From JAKZRT01 sp047518005 (GTDB lineage Bacteria > Pseudomonadota > Alphaproteobacteria > Rhodobacterales > Rhodobacteraceae), in the NCBI GenBank assembly GCA_047518005.1, contig JAKZRT010000010.1:1-64000 (forward strand): a stretch of DNA of 64,000 nucleotides, in the 5' to 3' direction. Shown here in pieces: positions 43,706 through 53,810 of the stretch. The notes under the pieces were generated by a model. It did not search any database. It saw only the letters and a program-made list of their open reading frames with translations, and was not told where the DNA came from. Numbering within the stretch: position 1 is the first letter of the stretch; each line of letters opens with the position of its first letter. The position numbers and the translations under genes are program-made.

Positions 43706-44695
43706 TCAAACCCGCGCCATTGACCGGGCTTCAAACCGGCGGAGCACCGGTAACGGTGCCTTGGTACCTGAATCCAGAAACCCTCGCACGCGCAGATCAT
43801 TACAGATTTCATCGCCCAGAGCTTCGACGGCGCGCGGCCCATGCGACAGACTTTCGCTTTCGATCCCGTGACAACGCACCAGCCGGTGACCGTCCAGCAG
43901 CAGATGAAAATATTCGACGCCCTCGGGCGGCAGAATTCTCTGAATGCCGGGCCAGCCGACCAACAGTTTGGCCGCACACAGCGCCCGCGGCATGCCAAGT
44001 GCAAGCTCAACCTGCGCGCCCTCAACGACAACCCGGTGATCGGATGACAGAAGCACTGCACGTTCGGGCGTGCTGGCCGACAAAGCCCCGGGCGAGATAC
44101 GCACCGGCCACAAAGTCGGGCGCGTCAAAAGTTCGGCAAATCTCCAACGCCGTGACCCAACCCACCGAACCGGCATAGGCCCGTCGTCAGTCAGAACCAG
44201 ATCGCCGGCGCTGAGCTCTTCGATTTTTCGTGAACCTGAGGCAGTCTCAATCTCGGTCCCGCGCGCAAAACAAATTTCTACCGGCGTTGTGGTGTTGATG
44301 TTATCGATCGACGTCGCGCCGTTCGGAAACGCGGCCATGATCGCCTGTGTGTTGAGATCGGGATCCGTGGTGAAAAAATACCGCTGACCGGTCAGGTCAT
44401 CGGTGATAATCACAACCTCGGCCCCGCGCAAATCTTCGCCACCAATGTTGGAATATCTCTGAGTCGTCGGCAGGGTTCCGGAAAATTCGACCGTGAAGGT
44501 CCGCGACACACCGTCGATGATCAGAACGGTGTCCGGGTCCGACTGACCGCCGTTGAAATCCAGCAGGATATCGCCGTTCGGATCAGCCGCCTCGAAAGTC
44601 AGTTCGGTCGCGGGAACCTGCGATTGGGGCTGCGCGTTGATCTCATCGTTATTGGCGTTCGAACTATCGCCGCGTGCCCAGAAAATTACTGCCAT
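43706..44695 (-). CDS. Hint-domain (Hedgehog/intein fold) protein
   Basis: 329 residues. CFARGTEIETASGSRKIEEL at about residue 140 is the start of a Hint domain, with ELSAGDLVLTDDGPMPVRWVG following, as in the large Hint_2 family of Rhodobacteraceae. The N-terminal part (DPNGDILLDFNGGQSDPD) is acidic and may bind calcium. No catalytic His/Asn pair for splicing is obvious at the C-terminus, so self-cleavage is uncertain. These proteins are often secreted by type I systems; no RTX repeats are seen. Confidence 0.85.
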   Translation of the reverse strand: MAVIFWARGDSSNANNDEINAQPQSQVPATELTFEAADPNGDILLDFNGGQSDPDTVLIIDGVSRTFTVEFSGTLPTTQRYSNIGGEDLRGAEVVIITDDLTGQRYFFTTDPDLNTQAIMAAFPNGATSIDNINTTTPVEICFARGTEIETASGSRKIEELSAGDLVLTDDGPMPVRWVGSRRWRFAELLTRPTLWPVRISPGALSASTPERAVLLSSDHRVVVEGAQVELALGMPRALCAAKLLVGWPGIQRILPPEGVEYFHLLLDGHRLVRCHGIESESLSHGPRAVEALGDEICNDLRVRGFLDSGTKAPLPVLRRFEARSMARV

Positions 44696-44931
44696 TGGCC
44701 TGTTTTCATCGTTCTTTTGAAACCGTCGTACCCGGTTTTCGCCATGCCGCCAAGTAATATTGCCTGGCGCCGATCCGACGTTATTCGGTCAATTTTATCT
44801 GGTTGTTGCACATCAGGAAACGCCATCTTCGCACGGGCGGCCTAAAAACCTCAAATTTTCGGCGTAACCGCTTTCGTTGCTTGCCCCGGCCCCGCTGGCC
44901 GTGCATTCTGATGCGAAACGGGCAGCAGGTG

Positions 44932-44960
44932 GTTGAACACCGCCAGAATGCCCCCCAGAT
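44932..44960 (+). promoter_or_regulatory. Candidate sigma-32 (RpoH) promoter of lon
   Basis: GTTGAA (44932-44937), 13 bases, then CCCCCCAGAT (44951-44960) resembles the RpoH consensus CTTGAA-N13-CCCCAT. It would start transcription near 44967, about 70 bases before the lon ATG. The rest of 44696-45036 shows no gene. Lon is a heat-shock gene in most bacteria, which supports the reading. Confidence 0.55.
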
Positions 44961-45036
44961 AATAAGGCCAACAAGGGGAAAGGGCAGGGCTGCCGATGAT
45001 GGGGCCATCCCTTTTGCTCGGGGTTTAGGAGTAGCC

Positions 45037-47457
45037 ATGCACGAAGAACTGAATTCGTCTTATCCGGTGCTGCCGCTGCGCGACATTGTGGTTTTCCCCC
45101 ACATGATCGTACCGCTTTTTGTGGGCCGGGAAAAATCTGTCCGGGCGCTCGAGGAAGTGATGGGCGATGACAAGCAGATCTTGCTGTCCAGCCAGGTTGA
45201 TCCGTCGGTCGACGACCCGGAATCGGACGGGATCTTCAAGGTCGGCGTTCTGGCCAACGTTCTGCAACTGCTGAAATTGCCCGACGGCACGGTCAAGGTA
45301 CTGGTCGAGGGCAAAAGCCGCGTGCGTATCACGCGGTACCTGGAAAACGACGATTATTTCGAAGCATCAGCCGAATATCTGACTGAATTTCCAGGCGAGG
45401 CCGAAGCGGTCGAAGCCTTGTTGCGTTCGGTCGGCGAAGAATTTGAACGCTACGCCAAGATCAAGAAAAACATCCCCGAAGAAGCGCTTGACGCGGTCTC
45501 GGAGACCCGCGAACCGGCCAAACTTGCCGATCTGGTGGCAGGCCATCTGGGCGTCGAGGTTGACCAGAAGCAGGAGCTTCTGGAGACGCTCAGCGTCAGC
45601 GAGCGGCTGGAAAAGGTTTACGGCCTGATGCAGGGCGAAATGTCGGTTCTGCGGGTCGAGAAAAAAATCAAGACGCGGGTGAAATCCCAAATGGAGCGCA
45701 CGCAGCGCGAATATTATCTGAACGAACAGATGAAAGCCATTCAGAAAGAGCTGGGCGACGGCGAGGACGGCTCGAACGAGATCGCCGAACTGGAAAGCAA
45801 GATTGCCGAAACCAAGCTCAGCAAAGAGGCGCGCGAAAAGGCCGAGGGCGAGCTGAAAAAGCTCAAATCAATGTCGCCGATGTCGGCCGAAGCGACCGTC
45901 GTGCGCAATTATCTCGACTGGATGTTGTCGATACCCTGGGGCGTCAAGAGCCGGGTCAAAAGGGACCTTGGCCGCGCCCAGAAGGTGCTGGATGACGACC
46001 ATTACGGGCTTGAGAAAGTCAAGGAACGCATCGTCGAATATCTGGCGGTTCAGCAACGCTCCAAGAAACTCAAGGGCCCGATCCTCTGTCTGGTCGGACC
46101 CCCGGGTGTCGGCAAGACGTCGCTGGGAAAATCGGTGGCACGGGCCACGGGGCGCGAGTTTATCCGGATCTCGCTTGGCGGGGTGCGCGACGAGAGCGAG
46201 ATTCGCGGCCACCGGCGGACCTATATCGGGTCGATGCCCGGCAAGATCGTCCAGTCGCTGAAAAAGGCAAAAACCACGAACCCGCTGATCCTTTTGGACG
46301 AGATCGACAAGATGGGTCAGGATTTTCGCGGTGACCCGGCATCGGCCATGCTCGAAGTGCTTGATCCGGAACAGAACTCGACCTTCACCGATCACTATCT
46401 CGAGGTTGAATACGACCTCTCGAACGTCATGTTCATCACTACGGCCAACACTTATAACATGCCGTCGCCGCTTTTGGACCGGATGGAGATCATCCCGCTG
46501 GCCGGATACACCGAGGACGAAAAGGGCGAGATTGCGCGTCAGCATCTGATTGACAAACAAGTGAAAAATCACGGCTTGCGCGCGCATGAGTTCGTGCTGA
46601 CCGACGAGGCGCTGACCGAGATAATCCGCACCTACACCCGCGAGGCGGGCGTGCGGAACCTTGAACGCGAGATCGCCAAGCTGTCGCGCAAGGCGGTGAC
46701 GCGGATCATCAAGAAGATCGACGAAAAAGTCGTCATCACGCCCGACAAACTGGAAGAATTTTTGGGCGTCAAACGTTTCCGTTATGGGTTGGCCGAACAG
46801 GAAGATCAGATTGGCGTCGTCACCGGCCTGGCCTGGACTTCGGTCGGTGGTGATCTTCTCAGCATCGAGGCGCTGAGCCTGCCGGGCAAAGGCCGGATGA
46901 AGACCACCGGAAAGCTGGGTGATGTGATGAAGGAAAGCATCGATGCCGCGTCAAGTTACGTGCGCTCGATTGCGCCCGATCTTGGCGTGAAGCCGACCAA
47001 ATTCGAAAAGGTCGACATTCACGTTCATGTGCCCGAAGCTGCGACGCCCAAAGACGGGCCGTCGGCGGGCGTGGCCATGGTCACGTCGATTGTCTCGGTG
47101 CTGACCGGCATCCCGGTCAAGAAAGACATCGCCATGACCGGCGAGGTCACGCTGCGCGGCAACGTTCTGGCGATTGGCGGGTTGAAAGAAAAGCTTCTGG
47201 CGGCGCTTCGCGGTGGCGTCAGCACCGTGTTGATTCCGGAAGAAAACCGCAAGGATCTGACCGAGATCCCCGACAACGTCAAAGAGGGGCTTGAGATCAT
47301 CCCGGTGGCCCACGTGCGCGATGTGCTGAAGGCGGCACTTGTTAAATTGCCCGACCCTATCGAATGGGACGAAGCCGCAGAGGAAGCCGCAGAGGAAGCC
47401 GCCGCAGCGGCGGCCAAGCTGGCTGGCGACGAGGCGGCCAGCCCCACGGCCCATTAG
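45037..47457 (+). CDS. lon: ATP-dependent protease Lon
   Basis: 806 residues. N-terminal substrate-binding domain (PVLPLRDIVVFPHMIVPLFVGREKS in parts), AAA+ domain with Walker A GPPGVGKTSLGKS and Walker B LILLDEIDKM, and the serine-lysine protease domain (PKDGPSAGVAM with the catalytic Ser; AIGGLKEKLLAA with the Lys region). AGGAG lies five to six bases before ATG 45037. An Ala/Glu-rich C-terminus (EAAEEAAEEAAAA) is present. It degrades misfolded proteins and, in alphaproteobacteria, CtrA-linked regulators such as SciP and CcrM. Confidence 0.97.
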   Translation: MHEELNSSYPVLPLRDIVVFPHMIVPLFVGREKSVRALEEVMGDDKQILLSSQVDPSVDDPESDGIFKVGVLANVLQLLKLPDGTVKVLVEGKSRVRITRYLENDDYFEASAEYLTEFPGEAEAVEALLRSVGEEFERYAKIKKNIPEEALDAVSETREPAKLADLVAGHLGVEVDQKQELLETLSVSERLEKVYGLMQGEMSVLRVEKKIKTRVKSQMERTQREYYLNEQMKAIQKELGDGEDGSNEIAELESKIAETKLSKEAREKAEGELKKLKSMSPMSAEATVVRNYLDWMLSIPWGVKSRVKRDLGRAQKVLDDDHYGLEKVKERIVEYLAVQQRSKKLKGPILCLVGPPGVGKTSLGKSVARATGREFIRISLGGVRDESEIRGHRRTYIGSMPGKIVQSLKKAKTTNPLILLDEIDKMGQDFRGDPASAMLEVLDPEQNSTFTDHYLEVEYDLSNVMFITTANTYNMPSPLLDRMEIIPLAGYTEDEKGEIARQHLIDKQVKNHGLRAHEFVLTDEALTEIIRTYTREAGVRNLEREIAKLSRKAVTRIIKKIDEKVVITPDKLEEFLGVKRFRYGLAEQEDQIGVVTGLAWTSVGGDLLSIEALSLPGKGRMKTTGKLGDVMKESIDAASSYVRSIAPDLGVKPTKFEKVDIHVHVPEAATPKDGPSAGVAMVTSIVSVLTGIPVKKDIAMTGEVTLRGNVLAIGGLKEKLLAALRGGVSTVLIPEENRKDLTEIPDNVKEGLEIIPVAHVRDVLKAALVKLPDPIEWDEAAEEAAEEAAAAAAKLAGDEAASPTAH

Positions 47458-47477
47458 TTTCGGGTCTTAACATTCTG

Positions 47478-47507
47478 AAAAGGCGCGTGGTTTCTCTGCA
47501 CGCCTTT
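47478..47507. terminator. Probable terminator between convergent lon and aminopeptidase genes
   Basis: AAAG and GCGTG (47479-47489, with a two-base bulge) pair with CACGC and CTTT (47499-47507). It lies 20 bases after the lon stop and six before the convergent gene, so it may serve both strands. Confidence 0.5.
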
Positions 47508-47512
47508 GTCGT

Positions 47513-48760
47513 TCAGGCCCAGTTGCCCTGCCGGAAAACAGGCGTCCGCGACCCGTTCGCCCCGATGCCGTCAATCTCCATGTCGGGCGTGCCGATCATC
47601 CAGTCGACATGGATGATACTGTCGTTGCCGCCGCGCGCCGCGATCTCGTCCTTGCTCATCGCCTGGCCACCGTCGATGGCGGTGGCATAGCAGCGTCCCA
47701 TGGCGATGTGGCAGGCGGCGTTTTCGTCAAAGAGCGTGTTGTAGAACAATATCCCGCTTTCCGAGACCGGCGAGGCGTGCGGCACCAGTGCCACTTCGCC
47801 CAGCCGCGCAGCCCCATCGTCGCGGCCAATCTGTTCCTGCAACAGGGCCTCACCGGCACTGGCCAAAGCCTTGACCGCGCGTCCACTCTCGAATTTCATT
47901 TCGATATTGTCGATCAGATTGCCCTGCAATGCCAAAGGCTTGCTGGACCGAACGACACCGTCCACTCGGGTCGAATGCGGCGTGGTGAAAACCTCCTCGG
48001 TTGGAATGTTTGGAATGCATTCGACGCCGTTCTGCGCCGTGATCGACCCGCCCAGCCACCTGTGGCCCTCGGCCAGACCGACGATCAAATCGGTGCCCTC
48101 GGCCCGGAAGTGCAGCGCGTCGAAGGCCTGCCCGTTCAGCCAGCCGACGCGCTTTGCCAAAGCCGCGGCATGGTCCCGCCACCCGGCCGCCGGGTCGTCG
48201 CCCGATATGCGCGACACAGCGAATATCGCCTGCGCCAGTTTTTCGGTCGCCTGCGCCTCGGGCAACTCGGGAAACACTCGCGCCGCCCAGGCCGGAGCAG
48301 GGTATGACACGATGGACCAGTTCACTTTCATTGACGAGATGTAATCCGACGCCACCTTGTAGGCCACGGCATTGGCCTTGGCCGCGCGGGCCACGTGATC
48401 GGGGTTTTGCCCCGCCAAAAGCTGCGGGTCTTCGGCATAGATCGCCATCCGCGCGGCGTTGCCGCCAAAAGCCTCCGCCATTCCGCGATAAAGCCAGTCA
48501 GCGGCCCGGTCGAAACCGGCGTCCGTGCTGTGTTCGTACCGGGCCAGCGTTATGCCGTCGTCGGACAAAAGCGGCGTCACCAGGGCCGCACCGGCGCGGT
48601 AGGCCTCGGACGCGATAGCGCGGACCAGGGGCAATGCCACTACCGGCGCGGTCAGCACTACATCCTGTCCCGGCTGCACGTTCAGCCCGGTGCGCACCGC
48701 CACCAGTGCCAGACGCTTCAGCATTTCGGGGTCGGGTTGATAGGACGTGGGTTCGGACAT
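47513..48760 (-). CDS. M29-family aminopeptidase (AmpS/PepS type)
   Basis: 415 residues. GLNVQPGQDVVLTAPVVALPLVR at the N-terminus, RAEGTDLIVGLAEGHRWLGG, NIPTEEVFTTPH (metal-binding Glu and His) and FYNTLFDENAACHIAMGRCY are signatures of the M29 metallopeptidases, which remove N-terminal residues with two metal ions in the cytoplasm. ATG 48760 has AGGAG upstream. The gene converges with lon. Confidence 0.9.
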   Translation of the reverse strand: MSEPTSYQPDPEMLKRLALVAVRTGLNVQPGQDVVLTAPVVALPLVRAIASEAYRAGAALVTPLLSDDGITLARYEHSTDAGFDRAADWLYRGMAEAFGGNAARMAIYAEDPQLLAGQNPDHVARAAKANAVAYKVASDYISSMKVNWSIVSYPAPAWAARVFPELPEAQATEKLAQAIFAVSRISGDDPAAGWRDHAAALAKRVGWLNGQAFDALHFRAEGTDLIVGLAEGHRWLGGSITAQNGVECIPNIPTEEVFTTPHSTRVDGVVRSSKPLALQGNLIDNIEMKFESGRAVKALASAGEALLQEQIGRDDGAARLGEVALVPHASPVSESGILFYNTLFDENAACHIAMGRCYATAIDGGQAMSKDEIAARGGNDSIIHVDWMIGTPDMEIDGIGANGSRTPVFRQGNWA

Positions 48761-48877
48761 TTGGCGGCTCCTGCGGGCTGGAATTGTGCAATGCTGGGCG
48801 ATCGGCGCGGCAGGGTCAACCGCCCGCCATCGCCCTTGCGGAACAATTTCCCAAGCGCTAGACAACCCGCCGACCGG

Positions 48878-48952
48878 GGGTGATTAGCTCAGTGGTAGAG
48901 CGCTTCGTTCACATCGAAGATGTCGGGGGTTCAAATCCCTCATCACCCACCA
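48878..48952 (+). tRNA. tRNA-Val (anticodon CAC)
   Basis: 75 bases with encoded CCA. GGGTGAT pairs with ATCACCC; the anticodon loop is TT-CAC-AT on a CTTCG/CGAAG stem; the T-loop is GTTCAAATC. It closely resembles the tRNA-Val at 50969. Confidence 0.95.
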
Positions 48953-48961
48953 GAAGCCAAT

Positions 48962-48990
48962 GAAAACGCGCCGCAAACGGGCGCGTTTTC
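48962..48990. terminator. Bidirectional terminator between tRNA-Val and the lipoprotein gene
   Basis: GAAAACGCGCC (48962-48972) is the exact reverse complement of GGCGCGTTTTC (48980-48990), an 11-bp stem with a seven-base loop. Runs of A and T at the outer ends give the U tract in either direction. It lies 10 bases after the tRNA and 18 before the end of the convergent gene. Confidence 0.75.
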
Positions 48991-49007
48991 GGGTTCGGAC
49001 GCTTGGC

Positions 49008-50234
49008 TCAAGGGACCGCCTTGGTCGCCAGTTTCAGGGTTCCGTTGGTCTCGTCATGATAGACGGTCAGCAACTCGCGCGAGAGCGGACTGAAGGCGAT
49101 CTCAGGCGTCAGCCCGGTCACATCCGCCGAATTGTCGATGATCGTGTATTTTTCTCCCGACCAACTGCCCAGACCGGCATTGTAGCGATAAACATCCAGC
49201 ATATTGCCAAACGTCCGGTGCGTCGCCACATAGATAAATCCGTTGTCATCCAGCGCCAGATCGGGATCGCAGGCCGCAAACACGCTTGGGTCGAACACCG
49301 GCGGCGTCAGCGTTGTGCCGCCATTGCCAAGCAGACTGGTCTCGGAACTGATCCTGATCGTGTCGCCGGAACATCCGCCGCGCGCGTACCAATACGTGTC
49401 GAGCGTGCTCAGCGTGGGGATCTGATTGACCAGCACGTCGTAGGTTCCCGAAAGCGGGCTGAATTTTTTGAACGTCGTAACGCTCCACCCGCCAAAAGAG
49501 GTCAGGCCGTTGATTTCAACCTTGGAAGCGGACTGAAACCCCCGGTCGGGTGTGTAAAGCAACCGCATACCGCCGCCGTCATTGATCAGCGACAACGGCC
49601 TGTCGCCGTCGACCGCATCGTCGTCATTGCCGATGCTTCCGCCGACCCGCAACTGGTTCCAGGTCGTGCTGCCGACATTGCGATAGGCATGCCAGAGCTC
49701 TTCCTGGGGAAAACTTGACCACATGATATGGATCCGGTGGGGCTTGCTGCCGCGGTCCTCGTAAACGGCGGTAATCGGCTCGTCGATGTTGAACGGCGTG
49801 CTGACGGTCTCGCAGTCCCAATCGGAAAATCCCGGGCAAGGACTACCCAGACCCGTGTCGAACGACGCAAGAACAATCGGCCCTGCTGTGCCGCCCGGCG
49901 CGCCCCCGTCCACAAAGGCCACATAGATGTCACCGTCCGGGTCGCGAATGACCTCGGGAAAACGGCCGCCGGTGTTGGAAATGGTCTGGGTCTGGAACGC
50001 GTTCCAATTAAAGCTGCTGCCCTGGCGGGTCTTGATTTTCAGTCGGGGGGTGCTCTCGTCCTCGTAGGCAACCGCCATATGTTGCGAGCTTCCGTCGATA
50101 TAAAGCGACAGCGAAGGATTGGCACCGACGTGGCTGCCACCGCCCCCGTCATCGACAATCTCTCGGGTCCAGTTGGGCGAGCTGCAGGCACTTAGCATGA
50201 AAAGGAAAAACGCACCGCTTGCGATCTGGCGCAT
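49008..50234 (-). CDS. Lipoprotein of unknown function (probable beta-propeller)
   Basis: 408 residues. The lipobox is LFMLSAC with C20 expected as the lipidated residue (MRQIASGAFFLFMLSAC). The rest is rich in Gly, Asp and aromatic residues with repeated units like DPDGDIYVAFVDGG and DDNGFIYVATHR, suggesting a six- to seven-bladed propeller of the sialidase-like or BNR type. No export beyond lipidation is obvious and no catalytic motif is recognised. ATG 50234 follows GGGGG. It lies between two tRNA-Val genes. Confidence 0.6.
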   Translation of the reverse strand: MRQIASGAFFLFMLSACSSPNWTREIVDDGGGGSHVGANPSLSLYIDGSSQHMAVAYEDESTPRLKIKTRQGSSFNWNAFQTQTISNTGGRFPEVIRDPDGDIYVAFVDGGAPGGTAGPIVLASFDTGLGSPCPGFSDWDCETVSTPFNIDEPITAVYEDRGSKPHRIHIMWSSFPQEELWHAYRNVGSTTWNQLRVGGSIGNDDDAVDGDRPLSLINDGGGMRLLYTPDRGFQSASKVEINGLTSFGGWSVTTFKKFSPLSGTYDVLVNQIPTLSTLDTYWYARGGCSGDTIRISSETSLLGNGGTTLTPPVFDPSVFAACDPDLALDDNGFIYVATHRTFGNMLDVYRYNAGLGSWSGEKYTIIDNSADVTGLTPEIAFSPLSRELLTVYHDETNGTLKLATKAVP

Positions 50235-50349
50235 GACAAACCCCCATAATATATTGCGACTATAGGTTGAGCATATCACATTTCTGTCAGCGTGGGTGCC
50301 ACGCGAATTTTGTTGGCTCTCCGCGTAAGTTTTGCGTAGGAAAAATTCC

Positions 50350-50952
50350 ATGGACACGCCCGAGCTTTTGATCATTCGACACGGCGAAACCGAATGGAAC
50401 CGGGAGGGCATTATGCAGGGCCATCTGGATTCGCCCTTGACCGGTCGGGGCCGGCAGCAGGCGCGCGATGTGGCCACCTTGCTGGCGCGGCTGGGTCTTG
50501 GCCCAAAATTCCGCGCCTGGGTCAGCCCGCTTGAACGCGCCCAGGCCACCGCGCGCCTGGCGTTGGCCGGTCACTTTGATGACTGGACAACCGAAGACCG
50601 ACTGGCCGAGGTTAGCGTGGGCCAAGCGCAGGGATTGACGTTTCAAGCGATGCTGCGGGCCTATCCGCAATTGGCCGAATATCCCGGACGCTTTGGGTGG
50701 CAATGGCAGGTGCCGGGGGGTGAAACCCTTGCCCAGTTTTCCGGACGCAACGCGTCCTGGCTGGCTGGGCTCGACGGGCCTGCGGTGGTCGTGACGCACG
50801 GCGTCACCAGCGCGGTGATGCGGTCGTTGGTTCTTGGGGTGGCACCCGATCAGCTTGACAGCCTGCCGGGCGGGCAGGGGGTAATTCACCGGATCAAAAA
50901 CGGCGTCGCTGACACGATTGGGCCCCTTGCGTGCGCGCGCGCAAGCGTCTAG
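50350..50952 (+). CDS. Histidine phosphatase family protein
   Basis: 200 residues, phosphoglycerate-mutase fold. The catalytic histidine is in LIIRHGETEWNREGIMQGH; SPLERAQATARL and VVVTHGVTSAVMRSL complete the site (Arg and second His). Candidates include alpha-ribazole phosphatase or general sugar phosphatases; the sequence does not decide. ATG 50350 follows AGGA at nine bases. It ends 16 bases before the next tRNA-Val. Confidence 0.88.
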   Translation: MDTPELLIIRHGETEWNREGIMQGHLDSPLTGRGRQQARDVATLLARLGLGPKFRAWVSPLERAQATARLALAGHFDDWTTEDRLAEVSVGQAQGLTFQAMLRAYPQLAEYPGRFGWQWQVPGGETLAQFSGRNASWLAGLDGPAVVVTHGVTSAVMRSLVLGVAPDQLDSLPGGQGVIHRIKNGVADTIGPLACARASV

Positions 50953-50968
50953 AGGGTCTCTCGGTTTG

Positions 50969-51034
<66 letters not shown>

Positions 51035-51044
<10 letters not shown>

Positions 51045-53266
51045 CCCTTGCCCCGATTTAACTTCAGAACCTGCAAGAGGTTAGTATAATCGTCGGTCCA
51101 GACGCGGCCGCCATCGCTGCCAAGCGGTTGCCACCTTGCGTCGCCCGTAAAGCGGGACAGATCAGCGCTTTCTCGCGCCATAATCGCCACAACCGAAGCC
51201 CCGTCGCCGGGATCGCGACTTGTTTGACCGGGATAGTTTTGCCAGAGCGCGGCAAGCCCCAGGTTGGCCGCCGCGCGTCCCAGAGGCCGGTCAATCGCGT
51301 AGTATCGGTTTGATATATGAAAGACGAGGATGCCGCCGGGCCGAAGTCGGTCGAGATAAAGCTCGATCGCCTCGCGCGTGGTCAGGTGTACCGGCACCGC
51401 GTCCGAACTATAGGCATCGATGACCAGTATATCAAAACGCACGTCCTCTTGCCTGGTAAGAACCATTCGGGCGTCGCCCAGATGCGTCGGCGCGTCACCG
51501 GCGCAGCGTGACATATAGGTGAAAAGGTTCGGATCGCGCGCGATGCGGTCGACGACCACGTCAATTTCGAAAAAATGCCAATTCTGTCCGGGCTGGCGGT
51601 AACAGGCAAGCGCGCCGACACCCAGGCCGACAATGCCCACGGTGCGCGCGTCCTGTCCCGCCGGGGATGTCAGCACCTGTGCCATCGGACCGTTGCGATG
51701 GTAATAAGACCGGGGCGCGGGGCGCTCGGGCCCATACTCGCCAAGATGCTGGGCACCGTGAACCGTGGTACCGTTGGCATAGAGCCGCAGTTGGCCCTGA
51801 TCGAGAACCTTGTGCGTTCCAAAAAAGCTGCGGTCGCGCAAATGGGCGGGATTGTGGATGGCAGCGGTGCCCACTGCCATTGTGGCCAGCACCAGAAAAG
51901 TAACCGAAACCGGATGGCGGCGAAGTGCCAGGGCCAGGCCGGTTATCATCACGAGCACGCCGACGGTGAATGCATCGTCGTTCAGAACGGCGGTTATTTG
52001 GTCTTTCGTCAGCAGCACCAGAGCGACCAACGCCGCGGCAAATATCCCCGGCCTCGCCCGGCGGGCGGTCGTGGCGTCGGCGCGACTTATCGCCAGAAGA
52101 CCGGCGATTGTGATCGTTATCGCGCCCTCAAAAAGCTCGTTGAATATGAGCGGTGCCAGGACCGAATTGAAAAGACCCCCCAGCGCGCCGCCCACCGACA
52201 TCGTGACGTAAAACACCGTCAGATGTTGGGGCGCGGGCCGCAGCCGATAAAGTTTGGAATGCGCGAAAAGCGCGACCGGCAGGAACGCAAGAATCAAACC
52301 AACCGCGCCCAGCAACGACACATGCGCCCCGAAAAGGTTGCCAAAAATTACCGCAAGAACGCCCAAAGACGCGACAAAAAACAGCCGCAGGGTGCTGTCG
52401 CCGATCAGCGGACGGTTGGTGAAGACCAAAACAAAGCTCAGAAGGTAAAGCGCAAGCGGGATCACCCAGATCAGCGGCATCGACCCGATATCGGTGCTGA
52501 TCTTGGTGGTGACCGCCAGCATCAGCGACGAGGGGACAAACGCCAACAGCGCCCAGAGGCCGATCTGGGTTAGCGCTGGCGCGGGCGTATCAGCCGCAGG
52601 CGCGGGCAGTCGAGTTGGCGCCGGTCGGGTGCCGCCCCGGACTGCAAGCATGCCCGAAGCCAGCAAGGCGACACCGAGTATCAGAAAACTAATGGCCCAG
52701 CCGCGCCCGATTGTGGTCGCACCGAACAGGGGTTCGGCAACCAGCGGAAAGGCCATCAGCGCGATCAACGATCCCAGGTTCGAGGCACCGTAAAGAAAAT
52801 ACGGGTCTTCGGCCGAAGGCCCGCCGGTTCGACAGTACCACGCCTGGATCAGGGGCGCGTTGGCCGAAAGCACCGCGAACGGCAGGCCGACGCCGCCCGC
52901 AAACAACAGCAGCGTCTGCCAGACGGCCGGGCTTTGCGGATCAAACCGCCAGCCCTGACTTACGGCGAGCGGCAAAAACAAAAGTGCTAAGGCCCACAGC
53001 GCCAAGTGCAGAGCAATCTGTTGGCGGAGCGCCAGATATCTGGTCGTGAGATGCGCGTAAAGATAACCGCCAATCAGCACCGACTGGAAGAACAGCATCG
53101 CTGTTGTCCAAACCGCCGACGCGCCGCCGATATGGGGTAAAACGATGCGGGTAAACAGCGGCTGGACAAAGAACAAAAGCGACGCCGACAAAAAGATCGT
53201 GGCGGTAAACAGAACCGGGGCCAGGCGGCGCGCCATGAGCGGCGAATTGGTCGTTGCAAGGGTCAT
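51035..53266 (-). CDS. Membrane-bound spermidine-synthase-like protein
   Basis: 743 residues. The N-terminal 470 residues hold about 12 hydrophobic segments (for example SASLLFFVQPLFTRIVLPHI, then GASNLGSLIALMAFPLVAEP); the C-terminal part is a spermidine-synthase-like Rossmann domain (VGIVGLGVGALACYRQPGQNWHFFEIDVV in parts, with the SAM-binding loop, and LVIDAYSSDAVPVHL). This fusion is widespread in bacteria, with no proven role. The last three codons and stop lie antisense within the 3' end of tRNA-Val. MAR 53236 is an alternative start. Confidence 0.85.
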
Positions 53267-53465
53267 AGGGCGCCGTGGAATATTGTTTCGTATTAGTCGG
53301 ATAAACAGCGAATGTGTCTAAAGTTTGTTGCCCGAACGTGAACAATCGAATTCTGAAAGACCCGGTCGGAATTTTGGCATTTGCCCGCGCGTTGACGGCT
53401 TGACGGGACTTGCGCTTGAGCCTAGAAGGCGCCTCACGCCCGGGCTGAAACCGGGTTGGCAGTGG

Positions 53466-53542
53466 GCGGTTGTAGCTCAGATGGTTAGAGTACCGGCCTG
53501 TCACGCCGGGGGTCGCGGGTTCGAGCCCCGTCAACCGCGCCA
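53466..53542 (+). tRNA. tRNA-Asp (anticodon GTC)
   Basis: 77 bases with encoded CCA. GCGGTTG pairs with CAACCGC, discriminator G; the anticodon loop is CT-GTC-AC on a CCGGC/GCCGG stem; the T-loop is GTTCGAGCC. This is the substrate of Tgt (42263) and GluQ (22940). Confidence 0.95.
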
Positions 53543-53810
53543 ACGCTGCTTTGGTTGCCTTCAGATACACTAGGGACCGACCCGAAAACCGCCACATTGC
53601 CCTTTGTTTCAGGGCAATAAATCGGCGCAAGGGGTGCGTCGATTGCCGCCCAGTGGCGCGGTCGGCCAAGGCTTCGCGGCCTTTGGCAAAGTCACTCTGG
53701 ATCGAACCATTGCCGCGCAACTGCGGGGCCTTTGCAGTCGCGTAGGGCGGTTCTGACGGCCACGCTTCGCGGGCGTGATCTGGACCGCGCAAACGTTGCG
53801 GCGCGCAAGC

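Noticed and set aside
51575..52573. Plus-strand frame opposite the spermidine-synthase-like gene
   Set aside because: Arg/Gln-rich antisense reading of membrane-segment codons.
53543..53810. Possible small gene or terminator between tRNA-Asp and the chemoreceptor
   Set aside because: A GCCCT-N7-AGGGC hairpin is present, but without a U tract, and the open frames here have no ribosome site or family features; I see no gene in this 268-bp gap.
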